From Anaerolineales bacterium (GTDB lineage: Bacteria > Chloroflexota > Anaerolineae > Anaerolineales > Villigracilaceae): a stretch of 46,815 nucleotides of DNA. Each line of letters begins with the position of its first letter. Position 1 is the stretch's first letter. The notes under the pieces were generated by a model, which ran no database searches, was not told the origin of the DNA, and saw nothing but the letters and a program-made list of their open reading frames with translations. The position numbers were made by a program, and so were the translations under genes. Positions 32,968 to 40,345 of the stretch are shown here, piece by piece. Location: the NCBI GenBank assembly GCA_016789025.1, contig JAEURC010000014.1, forward strand, positions 1-46,815. Direction: 5' to 3'.

Positions 32968-33945
32968 TTATTTTTTCTCGAAAATTTCGTAATAGCCTTT
33001 ATCCAATTCATCATCGTTCAAGTGGGCGTAGCGTTGCGTGATCTGAATATTTTCGTGCCTTGCCAATGCTTGCGCCAGTTTGAGGTTGCCAGATGCCTTT
33101 AGAATGGTCGAAACAAAGTAATGCCTGAAAGAGTGGGGCGTGATGTGACCTTCCGCTTCGCTTCCGAGAATCTGCTTGATGCGCTCGGCGACGATGTTGC
33201 GACCCGTCGTCGGCGTGATGGGCTTGACCTTTTTGCCCGCGCCTTTGTCGTGACGGGCGAAGAGGGGCAGGGCGGTCAGTTGTTTGCCCGAACCACCGTC
33301 CATGGCGGCGCGAAGCGAGAGATAATCTTTCAGCGCGCGCATCGAACGCGACGTGAATCGAATGACCGCTTGTTTATCGCCCTTGCCGATGATGACGGCG
33401 CGTCCTTCGTTCCAATCCAGATCGCCGCGCCGAAGATTGCACGCCTCATGGACGCGCAGACCCGTGTCTGCCAGTGTGAGCAGGAAGGCCCGATCCCGCA
33501 TTGCGCGTAACCGTTCCGTTTGCGATTCGGCTGGGAGAGTCGCCGCGTCCGACACGGACTCGAGTATCCGCTCGATCTCGTTCGTGGGGAATTGCGGCAG
33601 GCGGATGCCAGGCTTGCGCGAGCGTTGTTCGATGAGCAGGCCCATGCGCGGCAGGTTGATCTCTGCCAGCCGTTCCGCCGACAGGTACTTGAAAAAGCGC
33701 GCCAACGCCCGCACGTAGACCTGCTCGGTGGCGGGCGAGAAACTCTTGAGGTGCATCACGAACTTCGAGGCAAGGTCTTCTGTGAGCCCGCTGGCAGGGG
33801 ACGTATCGGGATCAATTTTTGCTTTCGCCAAAACTTTCTTGAATTCTTTCAACGCCTTGCCATACGTTAGCGTGGTGTTCTGACTGCGCGCCAGTTTGAC
33901 GACGTTGAGATAATCCGTGATTACAGAGGAGATGGTGGCTGTCAT
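32968..33945 (-). CDS. Tyrosine recombinase / phage-integrase family (XerC/D-like)
   Basis: The 325-residue protein has an N-terminal SAM-like core-binding domain (about 1-105) and a catalytic domain with the full active-site set: Arg in DTGLRVHEA (about 161), His-x-x-Arg in HSFRH (about 268), His/Arg in LARHENIQ, and the nucleophile Tyr in QRYAHL (about 305). LARHENIQ replaces the usual LGH of Xer proteins. It could be a chromosome-dimer resolution enzyme or an integrase of a local element; no attachment site or excisionase was seen. ATG 33945 sits 7 nt behind a promoter (TTGACA, 17 nt, TAACAT) and has no ribosome site, indicating a leaderless mRNA. The alternative TTG at 33981 lies in the -35 box. 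Confidence 0.88.
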   Translation of the reverse strand: MTATISSVITDYLNVVKLARSQNTTLTYGKALKEFKKVLAKAKIDPDTSPASGLTEDLASKFVMHLKSFSPATEQVYVRALARFFKYLSAERLAEINLPRMGLLIEQRSRKPGIRLPQFPTNEIERILESVSDAATLPAESQTERLRAMRDRAFLLTLADTGLRVHEACNLRRGDLDWNEGRAVIIGKGDKQAVIRFTSRSMRALKDYLSLRAAMDGGSGKQLTALPLFARHDKGAGKKVKPITPTTGRNIVAERIKQILGSEAEGHITPHSFRHYFVSTILKASGNLKLAQALARHENIQITQRYAHLNDDELDKGYYEIFEKK

Positions 33946-33952
33946 AAGGGAA

Positions 33953-33981
33953 ATGTTATACGAAATCCGCCGTTCTGTCAA
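33953..33981 (-). promoter_or_regulatory. Promoter of the recombinase gene (leaderless)
   Basis: TTGACA (33981-33976) and TAACAT (33958-33953) are 17 nt apart on the minus strand, and the ATG at 33945 begins only 7 nt after the -10. Transcription would then begin at about the start codon. Confidence 0.6.
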
Positions 33982-34059
33982 TGCTTTTGGTAATGTAACT
34001 TATCGAAAGCACAATGCGGAGATTGTGAAGACTGGGATTTTCGGATTAGAGCCGCCTCC

Positions 34060-34171
34060 CCACTTGGGTTTAGAGGTTGGAAGGTTGAATGTACGAAGGT
34101 TGTTGATGGAACGCTTCGTTCGCAACGGACGCTTGATTCTTCATCCTTCGGCTTTCATCCTTCATCTTTTT
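34060..34171. repeat. Intergenic low-complexity repeats (GAGGTTGGAAGGTTG and TTCATCCTT types)
   Basis: The gap between the recombinase and NB-ARC genes holds a run GAGGTTGGAAGGTTGAATG and a TTCATCCTTC run, the latter related to the flanks of the four-helix cassette. The first type is translated in NAD synthetase (36801-36836). No gene with a ribosome site is seen in this gap. Confidence 0.6.
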
Positions 34172-36399
34172 GATTCCCCCTCCCCCGCCCTGCCTAGGTC
34201 AGCCAGGCCTTCAATCACTGTTTCAACAAATGGGCTTTTAATCTCACTTAGGATTTGCAGAGATTCTTCCCAATAATGTTTCGCAGCTTGATTTTCTTCG
34301 AAAAAATAACATGCAAAACCTAACCTATACAATGTCATCCCTTCAAGCTCACGATCTTTGAGTTTCCTTGCGGCAAGTAAAGATTGATTATAAAAATCAA
34401 TGACCCGAGTTTTATCTCCATAAACTAAATAATACGTGGCGATTTTTTCAAGCAGTGCGGTTTCCAGGCGAATATCTCCAATGGCACGCAAAGTTGTTAC
34501 TGCTTGATCGAAATGCATGCTTTGCTCAGGATCTTCACTGGAAAATTTTTCTTTGCCAAGTTGAAATAAATGATGAGCCTCCGATTTTTTGTCATTCAAA
34601 AGCCTAGAAGCTAACAGGCCACTTTCTAGCCATCGAATTCGATCTAAAACTGGAAGCAATTCTGTAACCCCAAGATACTCAAAAATGCAAACCGCGTATT
34701 GATTCGCTGAAACTGCTGAAACTGTATCAAGATGGTTGGCCAACCATAGCTGCCCAGATAATATGTTTTGCCAATCATCATAATACTTATCTGGGCTGTA
34801 ATATGGTTTGTTTTCTTCAACCAATTTGCATAGAAGATTAGCAAAATATGTTCCGTGACGACACCAAGGTATCGTTTCTTCATTAAGTACAAGTTGTTTT
34901 ATTGCGTAATCGGAAAGCAAATCGTGCATACAATAACGTGATTTGACGGGGTCGTAGCTTAGGAGACCAAATCTACAGAAAAACCCAAGCATTTTTTGCG
35001 ACAAGGTAATATCAATATTCCAAACAAATGCCACGGCATCAACAGTAAACGTCTCTCGAAAAACGCCTAGAGATCGCCATTTAATTTTTTCATCATCAGC
35101 AAGATGTTTGTAACTCAGATCGAAAGTAGAAGATACATCGGATTCATTGAACAACTCAGCTTCTTTCGATAACGCTTGAAGAATAGTAAGACGTTCTTTG
35201 TTGTCAAGTAGCTTTGATAAATAGGATTCTGTTGTCCAGTTAGAGTTTATATTCAAAAAACTTCCTGAAATCCGAAGTGCTAAAGGCAGATACCCACAGA
35301 CATGCGCGAGCTCTGCAGCGTCACTTCCGATTCGTGGGCATAAATTAATAAGTAAGTCAATCGATTCCCTCTCGTTCATTACGTCCAAGCGAGATATCTT
35401 CAGCCCAGGTACACTAAACGTCCAACGGGAGGTCACCAAAATACCGCAAGTGTCTGACGGCGTTAAAGGTGCAATCTGATCTGCAGAGCGAGCATTATCA
35501 AAGAAAAGCAAAATTTTCTTTTCAAACAATACAGAATAATATGTGGCAATTAATTCATCGCTATTAAGTTCGATTGTTCCCTTAGATGGTTCGAAAGAAA
35601 GAATGACATGGCGCATAACATCTGTTGCAGTTAATGGCGTTAGCGATGTACCTTTTAGATCGAGAAATATTTGTGCATCAGGGTATTTTTCTTTGAGCTG
35701 GCTTGCAACGGCGAGCCCGAGCGCGGTCTTGCCGATCCCGCCCATGCCTGTCAGCCCGCTGATGGTCGCGCCTTTGTGAGATTCGAAGTCTTTGAGCAGA
35801 TCAGTGATGAGTTGCTCGCGCCCTGTGAAGTCTGCGGGAGGTGGAGGAAGTTGGTGGAGAGAGCGGAAAATTTGTTGTGCTACAACTTGTTGATTCACAA
35901 CATTGTCGGCGATTTTCTCTAGCAATTCGACTTGGCGTTGTCCCAAAAGTTGTGCGTCAACTATTGCAAGTGCGGCAATGTTGTCTCGAAAAACATCGTC
36001 TTTCAACATGAGTTCTTTCGTCAACAACTTGATGTAGAAATCTACCGCCTGGTCAATTCGTTCTTTTGACAGAATGTTCTTGAACTCATCAAAAAGAATT
36101 TCCTGCAAACTCTGTCGTAAACTTGGGTCGGTGGGATGATCGAAATATTTACCTACTGCCTCCCCCAACGTTGGTCGGTCGCTCTGCTTCAGGTCAACGA
36201 AGAGTGCTTTTGATAAATCCTTGTCATTGTATTTGTCTACGAATAATTTTTCCGTTTCCTCGAGCGCGCCGATAATCGCCAAAGCCCTCCCTGTTGGCTC
36301 GTACAACTCTGCCACGAACTTCTCGCCGAGCACACCCTCAACGAAGTTCTCCAAAATTGCCAGACTCAATTTGCCAAGTTTTTTGCCGAATTCTGCCAT
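34162..36399 (-). CDS. STAND NTPase: NB-ARC domain with TPR C-terminus and unknown N-terminal domain
   Basis: The 745-residue protein has a helical N-terminal region (1-185) of unknown type, then the junction PPPPADFTGREQL, an NB-ARC domain with Walker A GMGGIGKT (218-225), Walker B KILLFFDNA (295-303), sensor TSRW (323-326), GLPL-like GYLPLALR (369-376) and MHD motif (491-493), then TPR-like helices (about 600-735). This is the architecture of bacterial NLR-like proteins. Some relatives are transcriptional regulators, others abort phage infection through an N-terminal effector. A tyrosine recombinase is next door and the gene is AT-rich except for a GC-rich patch at the P-loop (about 35690-35850), both suggesting transfer. 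GAGG lies just before ATG 36399. Confidence 0.85.
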   Translation of the reverse strand: MAEFGKKLGKLSLAILENFVEGVLGEKFVAELYEPTGRALAIIGALEETEKLFVDKYNDKDLSKALFVDLKQSDRPTLGEAVGKYFDHPTDPSLRQSLQEILFDEFKNILSKERIDQAVDFYIKLLTKELMLKDDVFRDNIAALAIVDAQLLGQRQVELLEKIADNVVNQQVVAQQIFRSLHQLPPPPADFTGREQLITDLLKDFESHKGATISGLTGMGGIGKTALGLAVASQLKEKYPDAQIFLDLKGTSLTPLTATDVMRHVILSFEPSKGTIELNSDELIATYYSVLFEKKILLFFDNARSADQIAPLTPSDTCGILVTSRWTFSVPGLKISRLDVMNERESIDLLINLCPRIGSDAAELAHVCGYLPLALRISGSFLNINSNWTTESYLSKLLDNKERLTILQALSKEAELFNESDVSSTFDLSYKHLADDEKIKWRSLGVFRETFTVDAVAFVWNIDITLSQKMLGFFCRFGLLSYDPVKSRYCMHDLLSDYAIKQLVLNEETIPWCRHGTYFANLLCKLVEENKPYYSPDKYYDDWQNILSGQLWLANHLDTVSAVSANQYAVCIFEYLGVTELLPVLDRIRWLESGLLASRLLNDKKSEAHHLFQLGKEKFSSEDPEQSMHFDQAVTTLRAIGDIRLETALLEKIATYYLVYGDKTRVIDFYNQSLLAARKLKDRELEGMTLYRLGFACYFFEENQAAKHYWEESLQILSEIKSPFVETVIEGLADLGRAGEGESKR

Positions 36400-36450
36400 G
36401 TATCACCTCTCCCCTTCTATGGTGGGGGTATTCCAATTGTACAGCACAAT

Positions 36451-36524
36451 GTGGTCTCGATACGAGCGGCGCTGGTTGAGCAGGATGAAATCCATATCGA
36501 AACCCGTCGCTCTACTCGACCACC
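36451..36524. repeat. GGTGGT-family repeat with a second copy nested inside
   Basis: Outer ends are GTGGTCTCGATACG and CTACTCGACCACC. Inside, GGTTGAGCAG...ATCGAAACC (about 36473-36504) is a diverged copy in the reverse orientation. This nesting means one copy was inserted or recombined into another. It is followed by a low-complexity run (TTTACTATTTACCATTTATC). Confidence 0.75.
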
Positions 36525-36567
36525 GTCTGAAACAAAAATTTACTATTTACCATTTATCAATTACCCC

Positions 36568-38157
36568 TCACTTCCTCGTAATCGGCATCAACCTCCCCCT
36601 CCCAAACGACTTTCCGCTCACCTTCAACACCAATCCCATTTGCCAGCGTTTGTGTTCGCTGGTCCGCATGGCGGCGTTGCTTTGATTGTTCCGCACCAGC
36701 GCTTCGGCTTCGGGGGAAATTTTCTCGTAATCGAATGGGTCCACCTGATTCTCTCTCAACTCCGCGCTTGGCTTCCTCTCCATCACAAAAGGCGGGATAA
36801 CACCTTCAACCTGCAACTTTCCAACCTTCAAACCTGAATTGATCCACCTCGCCAACGCGTACACATCGGGCTTCGTCAAATCTCCCAGCGGGCTGATCGC
36901 GCCCGCCATATCGCCGTACAACGTGGAATATCCCAGCGTCAACTCCGTTTTGTTGGATGTGTTGATCAGGAATCCCCTGCGCTGGTTGACAAAACTCATC
37001 AGGACGATCATCCGCAACCGCGCCTGGATGTTCTCGCCTCCCACGCCCTCGCTTCTTTTCGGACCTACAGCCTGCTCCGCCGCTTTGTGCATTGTCTCCA
37101 ACTCGACGACTTCAAACCCGATCCCCAGCCGACTCGCCAACTCCCGCGCCGACTCGGTTGACCTCACATCCGTGAACCGCGAAGGGATGGCGACTCCCGT
37201 CACGCGTTCGCGTCCCAGCGCCTCCGCCGCGATCACCGCCACGACAGACGAATCGATTCCGCCAGACAAGCCTACAAATGCGTGCTTGAGATTATTTTTA
37301 TCCGCGAAATCGCGCAAGCCTAACACTAAAGCTTTGAAAATTTCTCCCTCCCCTTCAATTTCCTTTGTGCCCTTCGTGTCCTTTGTGTTTAAATCAATTA
37401 CTCTCACTTCTTCCTCAAACATCTTCAACCTCTCCCCTCCCACCACGAAACTCCCCCCATCGAATATCAACTCATCGTTCCCACCGACAAGATTGACAAA
37501 CACTAGAGGCATCTTGTCGTCCTGAGCGGAGCGTAGCGCAGACGAAGGACGAGTTTCAACCTGTCGTTTTGCATGACAAAGCCTCCCCTCTCCCCCTCCC
37601 CTCCGATACGGCGACGCGGAAATGCAGATCAACATCTCCGCGCCCATCGCTTTCAAGTCCGCGCCAGGGTGGATGGGATATTCCTCGTCCCACATATCTT
37701 CACAAATGATCACACCGACTTTTTTGCCAGCAATGTTAATTGGAGGCAAAGTTTTTATCCCTGGCAGGAACCAACGCGGCTCGTAGAACACGTCATAGAC
37801 GGGGAGCAATTGCTTGATCTGCGCGACTTTCATTTCCCCGTTATGCATCAAGTAGGCGATATTGTTCAACGATGGATGCTGATACATCTTCTGGTCGGCG
37901 GGCGCGAACGATCCCACCAACAGCGGTGACAATCCTTTGGCTTGTTTGGCTAAATCTTTTGTCGCAAGTTGAACCGCTTCGACGAATGACGCGTCGTACA
38001 AAATGTCGCGCGGAGGATATCCGCACACAGTCAATTCAGGGAAGACGATGAGATCAGGCTTCTGCGGCGCGACCTCTTTTGCGGCAGAAAGGATTCGATT
38101 TACATTTCCTTCCAAATCGCCAACCGTAGTGTTGATCTGCGCGATTGCGAGTTTCAT
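36568..38157 (-). CDS. nadE: Glutamine-dependent NAD+ synthetase carrying several repeat-derived insertions
   Basis: The 529-residue protein has a nitrilase-type glutaminase domain (catalytic Glu in FPELTVCG, Lys in KQLLPVYDVF, Cys in GVIICEDMW) and a C-terminal NAD synthetase domain with PP-loop LSGGIDSSVV and GYSTLYGDMAGAI. It makes NAD+ from deamido-NAD+, glutamine and ATP. Four stretches do not belong to the family: CHAKRQVETRPSSALRSAQD (DNA about 37511-37578), NTKDTKGTKEIEGEG (about 37353-37395), VGPKRSEGVGG (about 37036-37072) and GLKVGKLQVEG (about 36801-36836). Each is encoded by DNA resembling an intergenic repeat and keeps frame. GAGG immediately beside the repeat at 38167 provides the ribosome site for ATG 38157. 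An NMN-adenylyltransferase-like gene is at 40346. Confidence 0.92.
   Translation of the reverse strand: MKLAIAQINTTVGDLEGNVNRILSAAKEVAPQKPDLIVFPELTVCGYPPRDILYDASFVEAVQLATKDLAKQAKGLSPLLVGSFAPADQKMYQHPSLNNIAYLMHNGEMKVAQIKQLLPVYDVFYEPRWFLPGIKTLPPINIAGKKVGVIICEDMWDEEYPIHPGADLKAMGAEMLICISASPYRRGGGEGRLCHAKRQVETRPSSALRSAQDDKMPLVFVNLVGGNDELIFDGGSFVVGGERLKMFEEEVRVIDLNTKDTKGTKEIEGEGEIFKALVLGLRDFADKNNLKHAFVGLSGGIDSSVVAVIAAEALGRERVTGVAIPSRFTDVRSTESARELASRLGIGFEVVELETMHKAAEQAVGPKRSEGVGGENIQARLRMIVLMSFVNQRRGFLINTSNKTELTLGYSTLYGDMAGAISPLGDLTKPDVYALARWINSGLKVGKLQVEGVIPPFVMERKPSAELRENQVDPFDYEKISPEAEALVRNNQSNAAMRTSEHKRWQMGLVLKVSGKSFGRGRLMPITRK
36801..36836 (-). repeat. GAAGGTTGGAAAGTTG-type repeat translated in nadE
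   Basis: In the gene's direction this reads AGGTTTGAAGGTTGGAAAG followed by TTGCAGGTTGAAGGTG and encodes GLKVGKLQVEG. The same AGGTTGAAGG-type run occurs intergenically at about 34070-34110. Confidence 0.6.
37353..37395 (-). repeat. CACGAAGGACAC-type repeat translated in nadE
   Basis: In the gene's direction AACACAAAGGACACGAAGG and GCACAAAGGAAATTG encode NTKDTKGTKEI. It matches the left arm of the intergenic inverted repeat at 30076-30153. It lies in the linker between glutaminase and synthetase domains. Confidence 0.65.
37511..37578 (-). repeat. CTGAGCGGAG-type repeat translated in nadE
   Basis: The + strand reads GTCCTGAGCGGAGCGTAGCG then CAGACGAAGGACGAG, as in intergenic copies near 5757-5823. 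In the gene it encodes RPSSALRSAQDDK in the glutaminase domain. Confidence 0.65.
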
Positions 38158-38166
38158 AAATACCTC

Positions 38167-38332
38167 GGTGGTTGAGTAGCGGCGCGGTTGTTGCGCCGCG
38201 TATCGAAACCACCACGCTGTAGAATAATTCTCATAACAAAAGTTTGTACGCGTACTTGTGGTCTCGATACGTCCCGCGATGCTTCGACTTCGCTAACGCT
38301 CCGCTCAGCATGCGCGTGACTACTCGACCACC
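38167..38332. repeat. Composite repeat: inverted pair of GGTGGT elements around a 44-nt core
   Basis: Left copy 38167-38213 (reverse), core 38214-38257, right copy 38258-38332 (forward). The core is the inverted homologue of 10150-10193 (34 of 44 identical). The left copy holds a perfect GCGGCGC...GCGCCGC hairpin. The right copy overlaps the end of the pyruvate-kinase-like gene and supplies its last codons and stop. The unit fits exactly between two genes transcribed to the left. Confidence 0.8.
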
Positions 38333-39225
38333 GATGTACTATAAAAATCTTTTGCAATCTCTTCCAACAAATTCAACGCCTCCAACACCGTTTCTCTCCG
38401 CAAACAAACTTGATCGCCGAGCATGAATGTCCGATAACCGATCTCCAGCAAAAACGCCACATCGCCAATGTCCGCGCTGACGGGGACGGGCTGATACGCC
38501 AGTGAATCCAAAATGTGACTCGCTATCACCGCGTCTTTGTCCGCTTTGATAATGGTCTTCACCGCGCCAGCCACTTTGTGCGGACGAAGAACCTCCACGT
38601 ACAAGTCGCCGCGCGCCGCCATGAGATGCCCGTGCTTCGAGCCGTGCTTCTTTGCGAAGTCGAGTCCGCGCTGGGTTTCGATCTTGAGGATCACTTCCGA
38701 GTTCGGCAAATAGCTTTTCACTTCATCCACATCATCAGCCGATTCGACGTACGAGAGCATCACCTTTGTCATCCCCAACTCTTTCATCGCGGCAAGATAG
38801 GTTTTGTCGGTGTCGGTTAGCGTCCCTTCGATTTTCAACGAGGGATGAACAATATTCACCGACTCGCCAGGTCCGATCAACCGCCGCGGACCATCGGCAA
38901 GGATGAGTCTATCGCCGTCCACTGCCGCAACTTTGACTCGCTCGTTGCCGTCCGAAAAAAACGCATCCACTGGCGTTTCAACTTTGATGGGATGGCTGAG
39001 TTTCACTTCCGTGTACGGCGGGATCGCCGCGCCGACCACGCGCAATTGACGTCCTTTCAGATCCACCCACACGGGTTGATTGAACTTGCTCAGGCGTTGC
39101 AACACTTCACGATGCGACTCGCGCAACGGCATCACCGTGTTGAGTCGAAATCCGCTCACGATGGGATGCGACGCGACCTCGGCGAGAAAGTCGGCGTAAG
39201 GGGGAACGGTGACGATGACATTCAT
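38320..39225 (-). CDS. Pyruvate-kinase-like barrel protein
   Basis: The 301-residue protein is much shorter than pyruvate kinase (about 470) and lacks the C-terminal domain, but its barrel keeps key features: LKIETQRGLDF (Lys181, Glu183; compare KIEN-G in pyruvate kinase), AARGDLYVE (Arg205, Asp207; compare VARGDLGVE), and SHILDSLAYQPVPVSADIGDVA like the TQMLESM...PTRAEVSDVA segment. An inserted beta-rich part (about 60-130) resembles the B domain. It may perform a phosphoenolpyruvate- or pyruvate-enolate reaction, but its activity is unknown. ATG 39225 is chosen because the frame upstream lies in an octamer repeat array. The final residues TSVVE and stop TAG are written within the GGTGGT repeat at 38258-38332. 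Confidence 0.75.
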   Translation of the reverse strand: MNVIVTVPPYADFLAEVASHPIVSGFRLNTVMPLRESHREVLQRLSKFNQPVWVDLKGRQLRVVGAAIPPYTEVKLSHPIKVETPVDAFFSDGNERVKVAAVDGDRLILADGPRRLIGPGESVNIVHPSLKIEGTLTDTDKTYLAAMKELGMTKVMLSYVESADDVDEVKSYLPNSEVILKIETQRGLDFAKKHGSKHGHLMAARGDLYVEVLRPHKVAGAVKTIIKADKDAVIASHILDSLAYQPVPVSADIGDVAFLLEIGYRTFMLGDQVCLRRETVLEALNLLEEIAKDFYSTSVVE

Positions 39226-39230
39226 GATGA

Positions 39231-39312
39231 AGGTACACAGGTAAACAAGTAAACACGGAAACACGTACACACGGCAGCCCTGTTTACCTGTGTACGTGTC
39301 TACTTGTCTACA
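39231..39312. repeat. Inverted array of 8-nt repeats (second copy)
   Basis: Left arm units follow GTAMACAN with a period of 8 nt, right arm units follow the complement; the centre is ACGGCAGCCC. The design matches 1762-1840. It lies between the VWA protein gene and the pyruvate-kinase-like gene and slightly overlaps the VWA stop. Confidence 0.8.
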
Positions 39313-40270
39313 ACTTCAACGTCGTCCCGCAGAACTTGCACTTGAACATCCCGCCCGCATCCACAGGGATGGGCGCGCCACAGCGCGGACAGATCATCGC
39401 GATTGGCTTGCTCACCTGCTTCACCTTCGACTCATCCTGCCGCGCGCGCATATTATCTTGGAAGTCGCCGAAGTAGCCCCACGAACGAGCAATGAGTCCC
39501 ATAGCGTAATCCACGGCGCGTTGCTCGTCTTCGATATGGAAAATTTTCTGCTCGCCAATGGCGTCGCCCCATTGTTTGTCCACCACGTCGCCGCGCTTGC
39601 CGCCAGGTCGGCGCAGGAACCACGTGTTCCATTTTTGCGTCACCTGTTTCCACTCGTTTATCGAGTCGACATTTCCCCACACACTGTCGCCAAGATAATG
39701 CCCCATTTGTTTGCTGTCCATGCTGGCGTGCATGTTGATGTCGCCGAACACGATCAGGAACGGCACATCATCAGTGGATGGAATCGTCACATGCGTGTTG
39801 ACCCACCGCGCGAACAAACCGTACGATTCGGGCGCATCTCCTCCGCCACCTTCGCCGTACAACGAGCCGAGCAATTGCTCCAAATCGAATCCGCTGGCGA
39901 ACGGAGTCACTTGCAGGGGCCAGCGGTCCACTTTGGCGTCACCGATCGCCGCAAAAGAAATCGCCACATCGGGACGATATTGCGAGAGCGTGTTGAACAT
40001 CAATGGCAGGCGGTCGAAAATCTCAAAGGGCCACGATGCCATCGAGCCAGTCACGTCAATGGCGACGATGACGGGATTCTTCGACTCGGTTGAAATGCGT
40101 TGTTTGGGGTCAATGATCTTTTCGTTCGGTCCCGCCTTCTTTTCATATGTGCGCGGTCCCGAAGCCGCGGCTCTCGCGGCTGATGCCGCCCGCGCAGTCG
40201 CCGCCGCGGGAGCGTACGCATACTTGCCCGACCCGTACCATTTTGAAGTATCTTCATCCCACGAGTACAT
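39308..40270 (-). CDS. VWA-domain protein with C-terminal zinc ribbon
   Basis: The 320-residue protein has an Ala-rich low-complexity N-terminus (about 18-40), a von Willebrand A-like domain with a MIDAS-type start VIVAIDVTGSMASWP (Asp72), and a C-terminal zinc ribbon CPRCG...CKFCG (about 296-315). A Gly/Glu-rich loop GEGGGGDAPESYG follows the second strand. There is no signal or membrane helix. VWA proteins of this kind often scaffold metal-dependent complexes or work with MoxR ATPases, but no MoxR gene is near. ATG 40270 is preferred (GGAG 5-8 nt upstream) over the frame to 40300. Large + strand frames over this gene are shadows. Confidence 0.82.
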   Translation of the reverse strand: MYSWDEDTSKWYGSGKYAYAPAAATARAASAARAAASGPRTYEKKAGPNEKIIDPKQRISTESKNPVIVAIDVTGSMASWPFEIFDRLPLMFNTLSQYRPDVAISFAAIGDAKVDRWPLQVTPFASGFDLEQLLGSLYGEGGGGDAPESYGLFARWVNTHVTIPSTDDVPFLIVFGDINMHASMDSKQMGHYLGDSVWGNVDSINEWKQVTQKWNTWFLRRPGGKRGDVVDKQWGDAIGEQKIFHIEDEQRAVDYAMGLIARSWGYFGDFQDNMRARQDESKVKQVSKPIAMICPRCGAPIPVDAGGMFKCKFCGTTLKL

Positions 40271-40345
40271 GTTGTCTCCTTTATGTTTTTCGTACGACAA
40301 AATTTATTTTGTCCCTGCAAATCGCAAAGTGAGCTTTGCGGTACG

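Noticed and set aside
32968..36399. A complete integrated phage or genomic island
   Set aside because: Only a recombinase and one STAND gene are present; no att repeats, tRNA, phage or conjugation genes were found, so island borders cannot be set.
39290..40093. A 267-codon + strand frame over the VWA protein gene
   Set aside because: It is antisense to a gene with a clear MIDAS motif and zinc ribbon; composition is that of a shadow frame.
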